Shown: positions 18,188 to 26,940 of the stretch, piece after piece
Layout of the letters: every line of letters begins with the position of its first letter
Position numbering within the stretch: the first letter of the stretch is position 1
Source: Algoriphagus aestuariicola
Lineage (GTDB): Bacteria; Bacteroidota; Bacteroidia; Cytophagales; Cyclobacteriaceae
Direction: 5' to 3'
DNA length: 64,000 nucleotides
NCBI RefSeq assembly: GCF_017254835.1
Contig: NZ_JAFKCW010000001.1
Coordinates: 1,167,063 to 1,231,062 of the forward strand
Program-made: the position numbers and the translations under genes
Notes under the pieces: generated by a model
The model's database searches: none
Seen by the model: only the letters and a program-made list of their open reading frames with translations
What the model was told of the DNA's origin: nothing

Positions 18188-18414
18188 GCATTCCCGGAGG
18201 ACAGCGAAGGGCTTTGAGGCATCCTTAGTTAGATTCAACCGATGCATCAGCGGCTAGGGTAATCGGGGGCATAAATCTCAAAAGAAAGTTGGTGTCCTCA
18301 CTGGAGGTAGTTATGCCATTGGCTTGGAGATGGTGCAGGCCTCGTATTTGATCCCATGCGGTGACCGAACAAATTTTCCCCTGAGGAATATGAAAACCAA
18401 CAGGATCCGAGATC

Positions 18415-19332
18415 TTAAGATGGGAAAAATTGTGCTACGGCTGGAACAAGGACAAAAGAAAGGATGATAGAAAGAAATACAAGCAATGAAAAGCGTTCCT
18501 CTTCCGTCTCCAGAAAAGAAGCGAATAGGGATATATTGGAAGCGACTGGCAAAAACGGAAGTAGAGCCAATATCAGATAATCGTCGGTTTGCAGATTTTC
18601 CCAAATCAAATACTCTCCTCCAATAATCAAAAGTGAAAGAAGGATTGCCGAAAGCGTCCTCAATCCCAGTAATTTTCCAAAATAGGGAACGGGGACTTTC
18701 TTGAGGTCAACGTCGCTCAGATGCACTCCGACGATCATCATTCCCAGGGAAGAAACCACCCAAGCCAACGCATCCATGATAGGGGCTGCCTCCTCCGGGA
18801 TTTTTACTCCCCAAATCTTGATGATAATAGCAGCTATGAAAATATAGATAAAAGGCACCTTGAGGATTTCCTTCAGAGCATCCTTAGTGGAGAGCTTCGT
18901 CTTTGCCACTTGAAAATATCCAATGATATCACCATATACGGCCGTGCCCAGATACACACAAATCAGCACGCTGCTCGCTTCCCTTCCAAATAATGCCGAC
19001 ACAACTGGCAAACCAAAAAACAGGACATTAAAGAAGGTGAAGGAGCTCTTTAGCAGGTTGATGTCCTCCTGCTTGGCAATGGTTTTCTTCGCCAAAAGCG
19101 CAGGTAGGTTCATGGCTAAAGAAACCAAAAAAGCGAGGATAGGGATAAGAACTATTTTGGAAGTATCGGCCTCAGAGACATTGTAGACCACCAGCACAGG
19201 AATAAGCGCAAAAACCAGGGGAGTGGAAATGACGCTTGGATTTATTCTGAACCTTCTTTTAAAAAAATAGCCGACTCCAATAAAAGCCAATAAAGGCAAC
19301 AGGTTTTTGGCTAGTTCAAGAAGAACCTCCAT
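18415..19332 (-). CDS. AEC family (auxin efflux carrier-like) permease
   Basis: 305 residues from the ATG at 19332 (MEVLLELAKNLLPLLAFIG); an earlier in-frame ATG at 19383 gives a polar extension unlike the family, so I choose 19332. About ten membrane helices are predicted, with the conserved LMIVGVHLSD-type segment in the second half (SSLGMMIVGVHLSDVD). Bacterial AEC members export or import carboxylates such as malate or malonate; no substrate can be read here. Its start overlaps the end of the FAD/NAD(P) gene by 17 bp, so the two are probably co-translated. Confidence 0.85.
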   Translation of the reverse strand: MEVLLELAKNLLPLLAFIGVGYFFKRRFRINPSVISTPLVFALIPVLVVYNVSEADTSKIVLIPILAFLVSLAMNLPALLAKKTIAKQEDINLLKSSFTFFNVLFFGLPVVSALFGREASSVLICVYLGTAVYGDIIGYFQVAKTKLSTKDALKEILKVPFIYIFIAAIIIKIWGVKIPEEAAPIMDALAWVVSSLGMMIVGVHLSDVDLKKVPVPYFGKLLGLRTLSAILLSLLIIGGEYLIWENLQTDDYLILALLPFLPVASNISLFASFLETEEERFSLLVFLSIILSFVLVPAVAQFFPS

Positions 19333-20839
19333 GTTGTATTTTTTTTGTGATGTGCTTGCAGAGCTTGGCAATGCACCTGACATTAAACCAAACGGCGTTT
19401 ACGTCCAGCAAGATTCCATTGCAAATATGCCCCACAGCATAGAGATTCTTATGGGGATTTTTTTGGCTGATGACCTCCATCTGATCAGGGTCCACTAGGA
19501 TTCCCCCAACCGGATAGTCTTCTACCACTCCGCTTTTCAACAGGTTTTGCATCAGGGTGGACCTCATTTTTTCGATTTTGGTCGCAGGACCTGTTGCGTT
19601 GATTAAGTAAGCACCTTCATGCCGCTGTCCATTGCCATATTCAAAAACGAATTTTTCCTTATCCCTGTCGTAGCGTACCTGATGCATGGGGGAGTTGACT
19701 TCCAGTCTTCCGCTTTTGAATAGCCCACTTAACCGTTCCGCATTGACCAAGGGCATGGCATGGCGCGTTACCGTCCAATAGGCGCCATGCCACTGTTTGA
19801 ACCGTTGTTTCTCAGAAATAGAAAGCCAATCCCAAATCTGGGATGACTCGTAGCGAAGATCGTAAAGAATGTTGATGAAGGCATCGCCACCCGTTTTTGC
19901 AATTCGGATATCTTCCTCAAGAAGTCGATCGGCGGGAATTCCCTTTCTCCTCGTGTTCTTCCAATCTATGGAATGGCCAGCATAGTTTTCTACTTCCTGC
20001 TGAAACAAGCGGAACAATTCCTTGATTTTAGGCTGTCTCCATGCCGTGCGCCGAATTTGATGTATTCGGGATAGCGTCAAAAACTCCCTTTGATAGGAAG
20101 ATTCATCTTTGGGCTGAACCCTCGGCAGCAATCCATCCAGCGAAAAAAGACGGATCTTACCGTGGTTGCCGCTATCCGTCAGCGTCATGATCGTGTCAAT
20201 GGCGCTGAGACTCGAACCGAGCACACATACCTCCGCATCCTTGGGAATGCCGTTGATTATGGGCTCGCTTGGCCAAGGGAAGCCAAAATAGGAATTCAGT
20301 TCGTCAAATTCTGAAAAGTCTGTTGGCTTGGGCGTTCCGGGTGCCAAGATTACATGATCGACCTTTTTAGCTGGGCCACTTGTAAACTTAATCAGCCATC
20401 GGTCATTCTCAGAAATTAGATCAATTGCTTCGTCATGGACAATTGTCACCTCTAAGCCTATTTCTTTGGCTTCTTGTAGGTAGTGTTTGCCCTGTTCTTT
20501 TATGTAGTCCCCATAGAGACGACGTGTGGTGTAGGACTCATCGATAGGGTTTCCTCCTTTCACCTCGCTTTTGATCTCTTCCCCATGTTTTTTGAGCCAT
20601 AGGGAAAAGTGGTTTGGCTCGAAGGAATGGATACCCATAAGATCAGCCTGCGTGTTTAGCAAGTGACCTGGTTGATCGGTACTGAAGGCCAATCCTTGCC
20701 CCAGCTCTTTCCTTTTCTCTATGAGTAGGATTTTTGTGGTTTTATGTTTGTCTGCGATTTTCAGCTGCACCATTAGCTCCGCCAGCACAGCAACGCCGCA
20801 AGCCCCTCCACCGATAATACCTACAGTGATGTCTCTCAT
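19316..20839 (-). CDS. FAD/NAD(P)-binding protein
   Basis: 507 residues. The N-terminal dinucleotide fold GIIGGGACGVAVLAEL at 8-23 and the segment EKRKELGQGLAFSTDQPGHLLNTQ match the FAD-NAD(P)-binding family (PF13454) seen in amino-acid and siderophore monooxygenase-like proteins. A second Rossmann motif, CVLGSSLSAIDTIMTL, lies mid-protein, and LINATGPATKIE marks the FAD ATG motif. Cytoplasmic flavoprotein; reaction unknown. ATG at 20839. The AEC permease start is nested in its 3' end, so substrate uptake and oxidation might be linked. Confidence 0.82.
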   Translation of the reverse strand: MRDITVGIIGGGACGVAVLAELMVQLKIADKHKTTKILLIEKRKELGQGLAFSTDQPGHLLNTQADLMGIHSFEPNHFSLWLKKHGEEIKSEVKGGNPIDESYTTRRLYGDYIKEQGKHYLQEAKEIGLEVTIVHDEAIDLISENDRWLIKFTSGPAKKVDHVILAPGTPKPTDFSEFDELNSYFGFPWPSEPIINGIPKDAEVCVLGSSLSAIDTIMTLTDSGNHGKIRLFSLDGLLPRVQPKDESSYQREFLTLSRIHQIRRTAWRQPKIKELFRLFQQEVENYAGHSIDWKNTRRKGIPADRLLEEDIRIAKTGGDAFINILYDLRYESSQIWDWLSISEKQRFKQWHGAYWTVTRHAMPLVNAERLSGLFKSGRLEVNSPMHQVRYDRDKEKFVFEYGNGQRHEGAYLINATGPATKIEKMRSTLMQNLLKSGVVEDYPVGGILVDPDQMEVISQKNPHKNLYAVGHICNGILLDVNAVWFNVRCIAKLCKHITKKIQHGGSS

Positions 20840-21157
20840 TCTTCCGATTTAGTTATTCTTAACTGCCCATTTCGGCAATAAGTTTACCAAGCAAGTATTT
20901 TCATGGGGAATGCTCAGGCAGACCGGTATGAGCACGGCTTAGTATTAATTAGGTTGTGGCCAGATTGACCATTGAAGTCGTGGTTCAAATGGGATTCGTA
21001 AATCCCGCCTTTTTCTAAGGGGTTTGGGGATTCAAATATTCGAGCGGTTTTTTGCTTTTCTAAAAATAACCAAATAGCTTTCTATGGTAGTTATTCAGTT
21101 GGATACAGAATGTTTTGACTGAGGCTCGGAGTTTTTTTAAAAAAGGCGACAAGGATT
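20840..21157. other. Gene-free interval upstream of FAD/NAD(P) gene
   Basis: 318 bp with no coding frame I would support, several poly-T/poly-A tracts and no clear hairpin. It holds the promoter of the FAD/NAD(P)-AEC unit on the minus strand. Confidence 0.35.
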
Positions 21158-21361
21158 TTAAGGTCGACTGGACCGAATCGGTCTTTTTTCTTCTGAATTG
21201 AGTTTCAGTTCCGTTTGGAGGTTTTTTTTAGTTAGCAAGCCTGTCCGGTTTAAAAGCAAGGTAAGTTGCTTTCCGTTTTCGGTAAATTGTAGTGAGTCAA
21301 TCAAGACTTTTAAGTTTTTCGTCGTCCTATCGAGGATGTCAGTTGTTAATTTTTCGTCCAT
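21158..21361 (-). CDS. Possible small divergent protein
   Basis: 67 residues from the ATG at 21361 (MDEKLTTDILDRTTKNLKVL). Composition is that of a real helical, charged protein (LIDSLQFTENGKQLTLLLNR), while the plus-strand frame on the same DNA is poor. Its ATG is 16 bp from the divergent phospholipase ATG at 21378, so the two would share a very short promoter region, which is the main argument against it. No family recognised. Confidence 0.38.
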   Translation of the reverse strand: MDEKLTTDILDRTTKNLKVLIDSLQFTENGKQLTLLLNRTGLLTKKNLQTELKLNSEEKRPIRSSRP

Positions 21362-21377
21362 CAAAACCCAATTTATT

Positions 21378-23339
21378 ATGCCAGGTCCAGCAATGCACCA
21401 CATGATCGCCCAAGCGCTGAAACAAAAAATTCAGGCTGGAGGCGGATTAGGCAACAATGCCGACTATGCCAAGCTTCAGGCGCTATTGTCTGATAGCAAG
21501 AATTTCCCCTATCTGTTTTTAGGCTGCCAGGGGCCGGATTTTCTCTTTTTTAACACAAAGGATTGGAGTTCCCTGCCGATTGGGGACGCGGTAAAACTGT
21601 ATTACGAAGTCTATGACTTCCTCGACGACTTCAAGGAATCCCTGAAGTCTCTAGTCCCCCAGCCCGTTATCGATGCCATTGAGGCCTTGGGAGCTGCAGC
21701 TGATGCGGTTGTGGAGAATTCTTCGACGCTGAGTGAACTTGAGGACTTGTTCAAGGATATGCAGGCGGTAGTTGATGCACTTTTGGCTAGCCTGATTGAG
21801 ATGGTTAAGAAGTTCATTACCGACTTCAACGTTTTTGACGTCCTTGGGCATCCTTACCGGGATGGTCAGCCCAAGGGTGAGTGGTGGTGGTTTGATGCCA
21901 TGCACTATCGAAAAACCGGACGGTTTGCAAAGGCATTACTCGAGAAGACAGATCCCGGCTCACCCCTTCACCTCTATGCGATCGGGTATCTAACCCATGT
22001 AAGTGCCGACACGGTAGGACATCCCTTTGTAAACATCAACGATGGAGGTGCATACCGCACTCAATCACAGCGGCATAAGACCGGGGAGAATTACCAGGAT
22101 GTATTCAACCACAAGGCCCATGCCGCGGAGGACTGGAACCGATCCCAACTGCATGCCTTCTACAATTTCAACTTTGACGGAACTATTACCCCCATAGGGG
22201 AAGAGGATCCAGTACCGGATACCCACACGGTTCTTCCGGGTGACTTGGCCAACCTGATATCAAAGACCTTGAATGAGGTGTTCGAAACGGGAGCATCCAA
22301 TGACAATGAGTACGGAAGGAAAATTTCGGCTGATGATGTAGACGCGGCTTACCGACTTTGGCACAGATGGCTGAGGAGCGCTACGGAAACGGGCACATTG
22401 CCTGATCCGGTTCCATACTCCCTGACTGCCGAGTTGGAGGAAGTCTGGGAAACCGCAATGGATAACTTGGGTGACATAGGGGACTTCCTCGAGGATGCGG
22501 CCGACATTGCGGGGGATTTTAACATTTTGGCAATCTTTATCATCCTGGCCGCCTTGGTCATCGCGGCTGTCGCTGCCGCGGCAGCCCTAATTGACGCCGT
22601 ATTGGGTGCATTGACTACACTGACGACAGCTGGAATACGCTATGCCGCTAGCCTAATCTATGAACATTTGTATGGGGCATTCCAAAATTTCCGGTTGGGG
22701 GTTTCCCTGAACGGTTTGGCGTTTCCCATGGCCGAGCATCTGGATGAACCGCGATTCGAACAGTTTAAGAATACCTCATTTAACGATCCTTTTGGCTTCA
22801 ATGCCGGTGACCTGAAAAATTCACTCCCGAAGCTGAAGGTGCTGTTGGATGGAGGAGGGCCTCTGGACCAATTGTTCCACAGGGAAAAACACCTGGCGTA
22901 TCCCCCGGTGGATCCGGCCGCTTCCGAGCCGAATTTCGCGGTAGCGGGGCCTGATTCGTATTTTGCGCAGACCCCCTTGCATTATGCCTTTGACAATATT
23001 CCCCTTGATAAGGAGTTTTTGGAGTTTCTGGTCGATCTGGAAGGAGATGAATCCAAACTCAGCGACTACTTGGCGGAGGTTTTTAGGAAAAGGAAACAGA
23101 TTCCAACTTTGGGGAATAGCCTCACACTGGCCGAGTGGCTTTATGCGAGAGTCCAGGAAAAGGGCAGGATACCCGATTTTAACCTGGATGCTGACCGGGG
23201 TTATGGATATGTTTGTTGGACCCAGAAGGATGCCGGGGGCTCAAATTCACTCGAGGAGCCCAAAGAGCTGATACAGCATAACCAGCAAAAGAACGGGTTG
23301 CCAATCACCCCGGTGCAGCTGGATTTTATAGGACACTAA
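21378..23339 (+). CDS. Zinc-dependent phospholipase C family protein with internal membrane helix
   Basis: 653 residues from the ATG at 21378 (MPGPAMHHMIAQAL); the frame extends further upstream but that part is not protein-like. The fold signature of PF00882 zinc-dependent phospholipases is visible: H7/H8 after the start, LGCQGPDFLFF (Asp54), AMHYRKTGRF (His176) and LHLYAIGYLTHVSADTVGHP (His198, His207, Asp211, His215), all candidate zinc ligands. Residues 381-403 (FNILAIFIILAALVIAAVA) form a strong membrane helix inside the chain. There is no signal peptide. A C-terminal ~200-residue region is unfamiliar. It is probably co-transcribed with the unknown gene 43 bp downstream. A membrane-acting hydrolase is inferred. 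Confidence 0.8.
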   Translation: MPGPAMHHMIAQALKQKIQAGGGLGNNADYAKLQALLSDSKNFPYLFLGCQGPDFLFFNTKDWSSLPIGDAVKLYYEVYDFLDDFKESLKSLVPQPVIDAIEALGAAADAVVENSSTLSELEDLFKDMQAVVDALLASLIEMVKKFITDFNVFDVLGHPYRDGQPKGEWWWFDAMHYRKTGRFAKALLEKTDPGSPLHLYAIGYLTHVSADTVGHPFVNINDGGAYRTQSQRHKTGENYQDVFNHKAHAAEDWNRSQLHAFYNFNFDGTITPIGEEDPVPDTHTVLPGDLANLISKTLNEVFETGASNDNEYGRKISADDVDAAYRLWHRWLRSATETGTLPDPVPYSLTAELEEVWETAMDNLGDIGDFLEDAADIAGDFNILAIFIILAALVIAAVAAAAALIDAVLGALTTLTTAGIRYAASLIYEHLYGAFQNFRLGVSLNGLAFPMAEHLDEPRFEQFKNTSFNDPFGFNAGDLKNSLPKLKVLLDGGGPLDQLFHREKHLAYPPVDPAASEPNFAVAGPDSYFAQTPLHYAFDNIPLDKEFLEFLVDLEGDESKLSDYLAEVFRKRKQIPTLGNSLTLAEWLYARVQEKGRIPDFNLDADRGYGYVCWTQKDAGGSNSLEEPKELIQHNQQKNGLPITPVQLDFIGH

Positions 23340-23382
23340 AGGGGTCCGAAAGTATCATTTTTCAAATTTAAACCGCACGATA

Positions 23383-24519
23383 ATGTCAAAGAATATAGAA
23401 GCAGCCCGAGAATTCATCCAAGGGCTCACAAAGGAAAAAACGGCATATCCCAAGGATATCGCCAAGCGCCTGATAAAAATTTATTCCGGCAAAAACGACA
23501 AAAGGCCACGGCCAGAAACCTTCAAGGAAAGCTCGTTTCTCTTTATCCGTTCCTATCACGGAGATATCGGCCTAAGGCCTTTTTCAAACATTGCCTTTTG
23601 GAATTCACCCGATATCAATATCAGTCCAATCAATAATATTGGGGCTTATACTACTTTGCTTGAAGGAGGGAAATCGTATAGTATCCGGTGTAATCTGCAC
23701 AACCGGGGGGACTTGATGGTTCCCTATCCCAAGGTGGAGTTTTTCCTCACCGATCCAACACTTGGATTCAACACCTCCGTTGCCCAACAGCTGGGAGTTA
23801 CCCAAATGACTGGCCTTTTGTTGCCTGCGAGCAATGGGGTTGCGGAATTTATATACCAAGTGCCAGCCAGCGAAGCGGGACACAAGTGCCTGTTTGCCCG
23901 AACATGGTCATTTAGTCCCCTTGATAAGCCTTTTGATCTTTTTGCCTTGGATCCACGCATTGACCGTCACATCGCACAAAAGAACTTGAATTTTGTTCCG
24001 CAAGCCAGCCCATATATGTTTAATGTGGTCCATCAGCCCAATGCCTTGGAAACCATCGAATTTAGGCCGATGACGGCAATGCAGGTAATGGCCTTGCAAC
24101 ATCCCGGGTTGTTGGATTTTAAGATTTTGGAACTTGGGAAGTCTGAAGCTTTGGCACAGATAAAATTGGAACTGGCCAATAAAGAGAGCGGGGAGTTTTC
24201 CCTGAAGGGAAGCAGGGGAATGTGGGAAATAAAGTCTGTTTCCAAAGAAGGGATGGATCTGGACAGGCAAGCAGGCATATTGAAGGAAATGGATGCCATT
24301 GTACACAGTGTCTATTCAGAAAAAAGCAGCTTTTCAGATCATAAAAAGTCACTGGAAATGTTTCGGTCAATGAACAAAACCGTAAAAAAGACAACACTTC
24401 AAATGACAATGCCTGGCTTTGGTCTTGAAAAAGGCCAGGCGGTTGGTTTTGAAATAGTAAACACCAATCAGGTAAATGGCCAAGTAAAAGGCGGAATTAC
24501 GATTGTTGTAACCGGATAG
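23383..24519 (+). CDS. Hypothetical partner protein of the phospholipase C-like gene
   Basis: 378 residues, ATG at 23383, 43 bp after the phospholipase stop. After a charged N-terminus, residues ~95-210 look like an Ig/CARDB-type beta-sandwich (YSIRCNLHNRGDLMVPYPKV ... PDPRIDRHIAQKNL-like end: DPRIDRHIAQKNLNFV). The last ~150 residues are beta-rich with MxMPGFGLEKGQAVGFEIVN at the end. No signal peptide or membrane helix. I do not recognise the family; context suggests it works with the hydrolase, for example as an adaptor or immunity-like factor. Confidence 0.68.
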   Translation: MSKNIEAAREFIQGLTKEKTAYPKDIAKRLIKIYSGKNDKRPRPETFKESSFLFIRSYHGDIGLRPFSNIAFWNSPDINISPINNIGAYTTLLEGGKSYSIRCNLHNRGDLMVPYPKVEFFLTDPTLGFNTSVAQQLGVTQMTGLLLPASNGVAEFIYQVPASEAGHKCLFARTWSFSPLDKPFDLFALDPRIDRHIAQKNLNFVPQASPYMFNVVHQPNALETIEFRPMTAMQVMALQHPGLLDFKILELGKSEALAQIKLELANKESGEFSLKGSRGMWEIKSVSKEGMDLDRQAGILKEMDAIVHSVYSEKSSFSDHKKSLEMFRSMNKTVKKTTLQMTMPGFGLEKGQAVGFEIVNTNQVNGQVKGGITIVVTG

Positions 24520-24683
24520 TGGGAGCCGTTTTAATCAGTCTGTGTTGAAGCATCGAATTTATCCTATCATTCTACGGTACCGTAATGGAAGGGAAACACT
24601 TGATTTTTAAGTTTAGGGGGATGGTGTTTCTATCCCTCTTTGCTTTTTCGAAGCACGTTGGCACCTATTCTAGAACGACAAGT

Positions 24684-25685
24684 TCATCTTATCGATTTTC
24701 TAATTATCAATTCAGTCGGAAGACTGACGAATTCACGCGGTATTTCAGGATTCTCAATTTGATTTAGCAGAATCTGAGCAGCTTTCGCTCCCATTTCAAA
24801 TGGTTGTTGGTTTACTGTACTCAACGTGGGTGTGATATACGTGGATATCGGTTCGTCTGCATAGCCGATCACAGCTAATTGGTCAGGAATATGGATTTTG
24901 AGTTGGCTTGCGACTTTGTAAATCTCAAAAGCCAGGTAATCACTGTATGCGAATGCTCCATCAACGAGGTTTGTCTCTAAACAGGATTTGATTTGTTCTT
25001 CCAAATCAGGATTACTTCCTTCAAGAACCAAATCTTCTTCCCATTCAATCTCATGTTTTCGAAGTGCCTCCTTGTAGCCCATAAGTCTATTAAATGTAGT
25101 GGAGAGGTTATCGGGGCCTTTGATGTGTACAATCTTTCTGCACCCAATCTGACATAAATGGTCTACCGCTGAAAATGCTCCCTGAAAATCATCGGAGATT
25201 ACATAAGGAGCCTCGATTTCTTCCGAAAATCTATCAACCAAAACCAGTGGAGTATCGTTGTCCATCACTTCTTGCAGATGCCCAAACGTATCATTCACCT
25301 TGGAAATGGTGGCTATGACTCCATCTACCCGTGCGTCCAAGAGCGTATATATTGATTTGATTTCTTGACTTTGGTCCTCATTCGAGGTACATATCAGCAA
25401 TTGGTATCCAGAATTTGAAGTGATGCTTTCTATTCCAGCCAACATGCGGCTATAAAAATGATGGGTGAATTCCGGAATGATAAGACCGATCGTATTGGTG
25501 CGGTTTTCCAAGAGACTTTTTGCTATCGGGTTGGGTCGGTACCCGAGTTTTTTAGCCAAAGAAATGATTTCCTGCTTTTTTTTCTCGCTGACTTTTCCGC
25601 CGCCATTCAGCGCTCGGGAAACCGTCGATGGAGTCACCTGTACCGCTTTGGCAATGTCTGAGATATTCGTTCTCTTCTTTTTCAT
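24684..25685 (-). CDS. LacI family transcriptional repressor
   Basis: 333 residues. The N-terminal helix-turn-helix ISDIAKAVQVTPSTVSRALNG and hinge precede a periplasmic-binding-protein-like sensor domain (IGLIIPEFTHHFYSRMLAGIE; VDGVIATIS; AVIGYADEPISTYITPTLSTV), all standard for LacI proteins that sense a sugar. Divergently placed to the sugar dehydrogenase gene, with a LacI-type operator in the shared region at 25772-25787. It very likely represses the downstream fucoside locus and itself until an inducing sugar appears. Confidence 0.93.
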   Translation of the reverse strand: MKKKRTNISDIAKAVQVTPSTVSRALNGGGKVSEKKKQEIISLAKKLGYRPNPIAKSLLENRTNTIGLIIPEFTHHFYSRMLAGIESITSNSGYQLLICTSNEDQSQEIKSIYTLLDARVDGVIATISKVNDTFGHLQEVMDNDTPLVLVDRFSEEIEAPYVISDDFQGAFSAVDHLCQIGCRKIVHIKGPDNLSTTFNRLMGYKEALRKHEIEWEEDLVLEGSNPDLEEQIKSCLETNLVDGAFAYSDYLAFEIYKVASQLKIHIPDQLAVIGYADEPISTYITPTLSTVNQQPFEMGAKAAQILLNQIENPEIPREFVSLPTELIIRKSIR

Positions 25686-25771
25686 TTTGGAAGCTAAGGC
25701 TAAACCTCAACTCTAATTTAGCAGAAAAGAATGTGCTCAGGATCTTGTTTGACGAGATCGGCTATCGTTAA

Positions 25772-25787
25772 GGTCAATCGTTTGACC
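25772..25787. promoter_or_regulatory. Predicted LacI-family operator
   Basis: GGTCAATCGTTTGACC is an inverted repeat (GGTCAA/TTGACC) around a central CG and contains the AANCGNTT core of LacI-family operators. It lies 87 bp upstream of the repressor start and ~100 bp upstream of the sugar dehydrogenase start. Assignment to the adjacent repressor is inference. Confidence 0.65.
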
Positions 25788-25893
25788 AACATACTCTTCA
25801 TCTTTTTCATAATATTGAATTATTGTTTTGAATTGGGTTTTTTATTCCAAATAATATTAGGTCTAATACGTGATAAAGTCCAAGAGTAGTAGC

Positions 25894-26940
25894 ATGATAT
25901 TAGGAAAAACGGGGATACAGTTAGGTTCCATGGTTGTTGGGACTAGTTCATTGGGAAATCTCTATGAAGCTAGATCTTATGTTCACAAGCTGGAATTAGT
26001 TCGAACAGCGACTGAATGTTTTCCAAATGGGGCAGTTTTCGATTCGGCGGGGAAATATGGTGCTGGATTGGCTCTGGAGACCTTGGGACAGGCGCTTTTC
26101 GATTTGCAAGTCCCAAAAGACAAGGTACTTATCAGCAACAAACTGGGATGGAAACGAGCTCCTTTAACTGGTCCTGAACCCACTTTTGAGCGGGATGTTT
26201 GGAAAGATTTGACTCATGACGCAGTTCAGGATATCAGTTACCAGGGGATCCTAACTTGTTTCGAGGAGGGAAATGAGCTGTTGAAAGGCTATGAAAGCCA
26301 GTTGGTTTCCATACATGATCCCGACGAGTATTTGGAGGGTGCGGATTCGCCAATAGAATATGACAAGAGATTTGCAGATATTCTGGAGGGCTATGAGGCT
26401 TTGGAGGAGTTGAAAACTGCGGGGAAAGTAAAGGCAATCGGAGTTGGGTCCAAAGATTGGAAGGTAATCCAGAAGATTTATCAGCATTTCCCACTCGACT
26501 GGGTGATGATAGCCAATAGTATGACGATTTACGATCATCCTGCGGAGCTGTTTGAATTTATGAGGTTACTGGAAAAGGATGGCGTGGGGATAGTCAACTC
26601 GGCGGTTTTTCATTCAGGATTCTTGGTGGGGGGAGATTACTTTGATTATCAAAAAATGAATTCCGATGCCGCCGCCTTCAATGAAAGATTGCTCTGGAGA
26701 AAGAGGTTCTATGCCATCTGCGAAGCCTATGCGGTAGATCCTGCCCACGCCTGTATCCAATTTGCCCTTCAGCTTCCAGGGGTCAATTCCCTGGCTCTTA
26801 ACTCCACGTCAATGCATAGAATAAGGACTAATGCGGAGTTTTGTCAAACTACCATAAGGGATTCATTTTGGAATGCTTGTAAGGAAAAAGGCTTGATCGC
26901 CGGGTATTTGTCAGAATATAACTTGAACCAAACAAAATGA
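25894..26940 (+). CDS. Aldo/keto reductase, aldose (L-fucose-type) 1-dehydrogenase-like
   Basis: 348 residues from the ATG at 25894; a GTG at 25870 would add eight residues not typical of the family. The AKR tetrad is visible: Asp50 and Tyr55 (FDSAGKYG), Lys83 (ISNKLGW) and His141 (VSIHDPDEY). The sequence is closest in feel to D-threo-aldose/L-fucose 1-dehydrogenases and pyridoxal dehydrogenases, which oxidise the sugar at C1 to a lactone with NAD(P). Its place next to a GH95 fucosidase supports L-fucose or L-galactose. It overlaps the next gene by 4 bp (ATGA). Confidence 0.82.
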   Translation: MILGKTGIQLGSMVVGTSSLGNLYEARSYVHKLELVRTATECFPNGAVFDSAGKYGAGLALETLGQALFDLQVPKDKVLISNKLGWKRAPLTGPEPTFERDVWKDLTHDAVQDISYQGILTCFEEGNELLKGYESQLVSIHDPDEYLEGADSPIEYDKRFADILEGYEALEELKTAGKVKAIGVGSKDWKVIQKIYQHFPLDWVMIANSMTIYDHPAELFEFMRLLEKDGVGIVNSAVFHSGFLVGGDYFDYQKMNSDAAAFNERLLWRKRFYAICEAYAVDPAHACIQFALQLPGVNSLALNSTSMHRIRTNAEFCQTTIRDSFWNACKEKGLIAGYLSEYNLNQTK

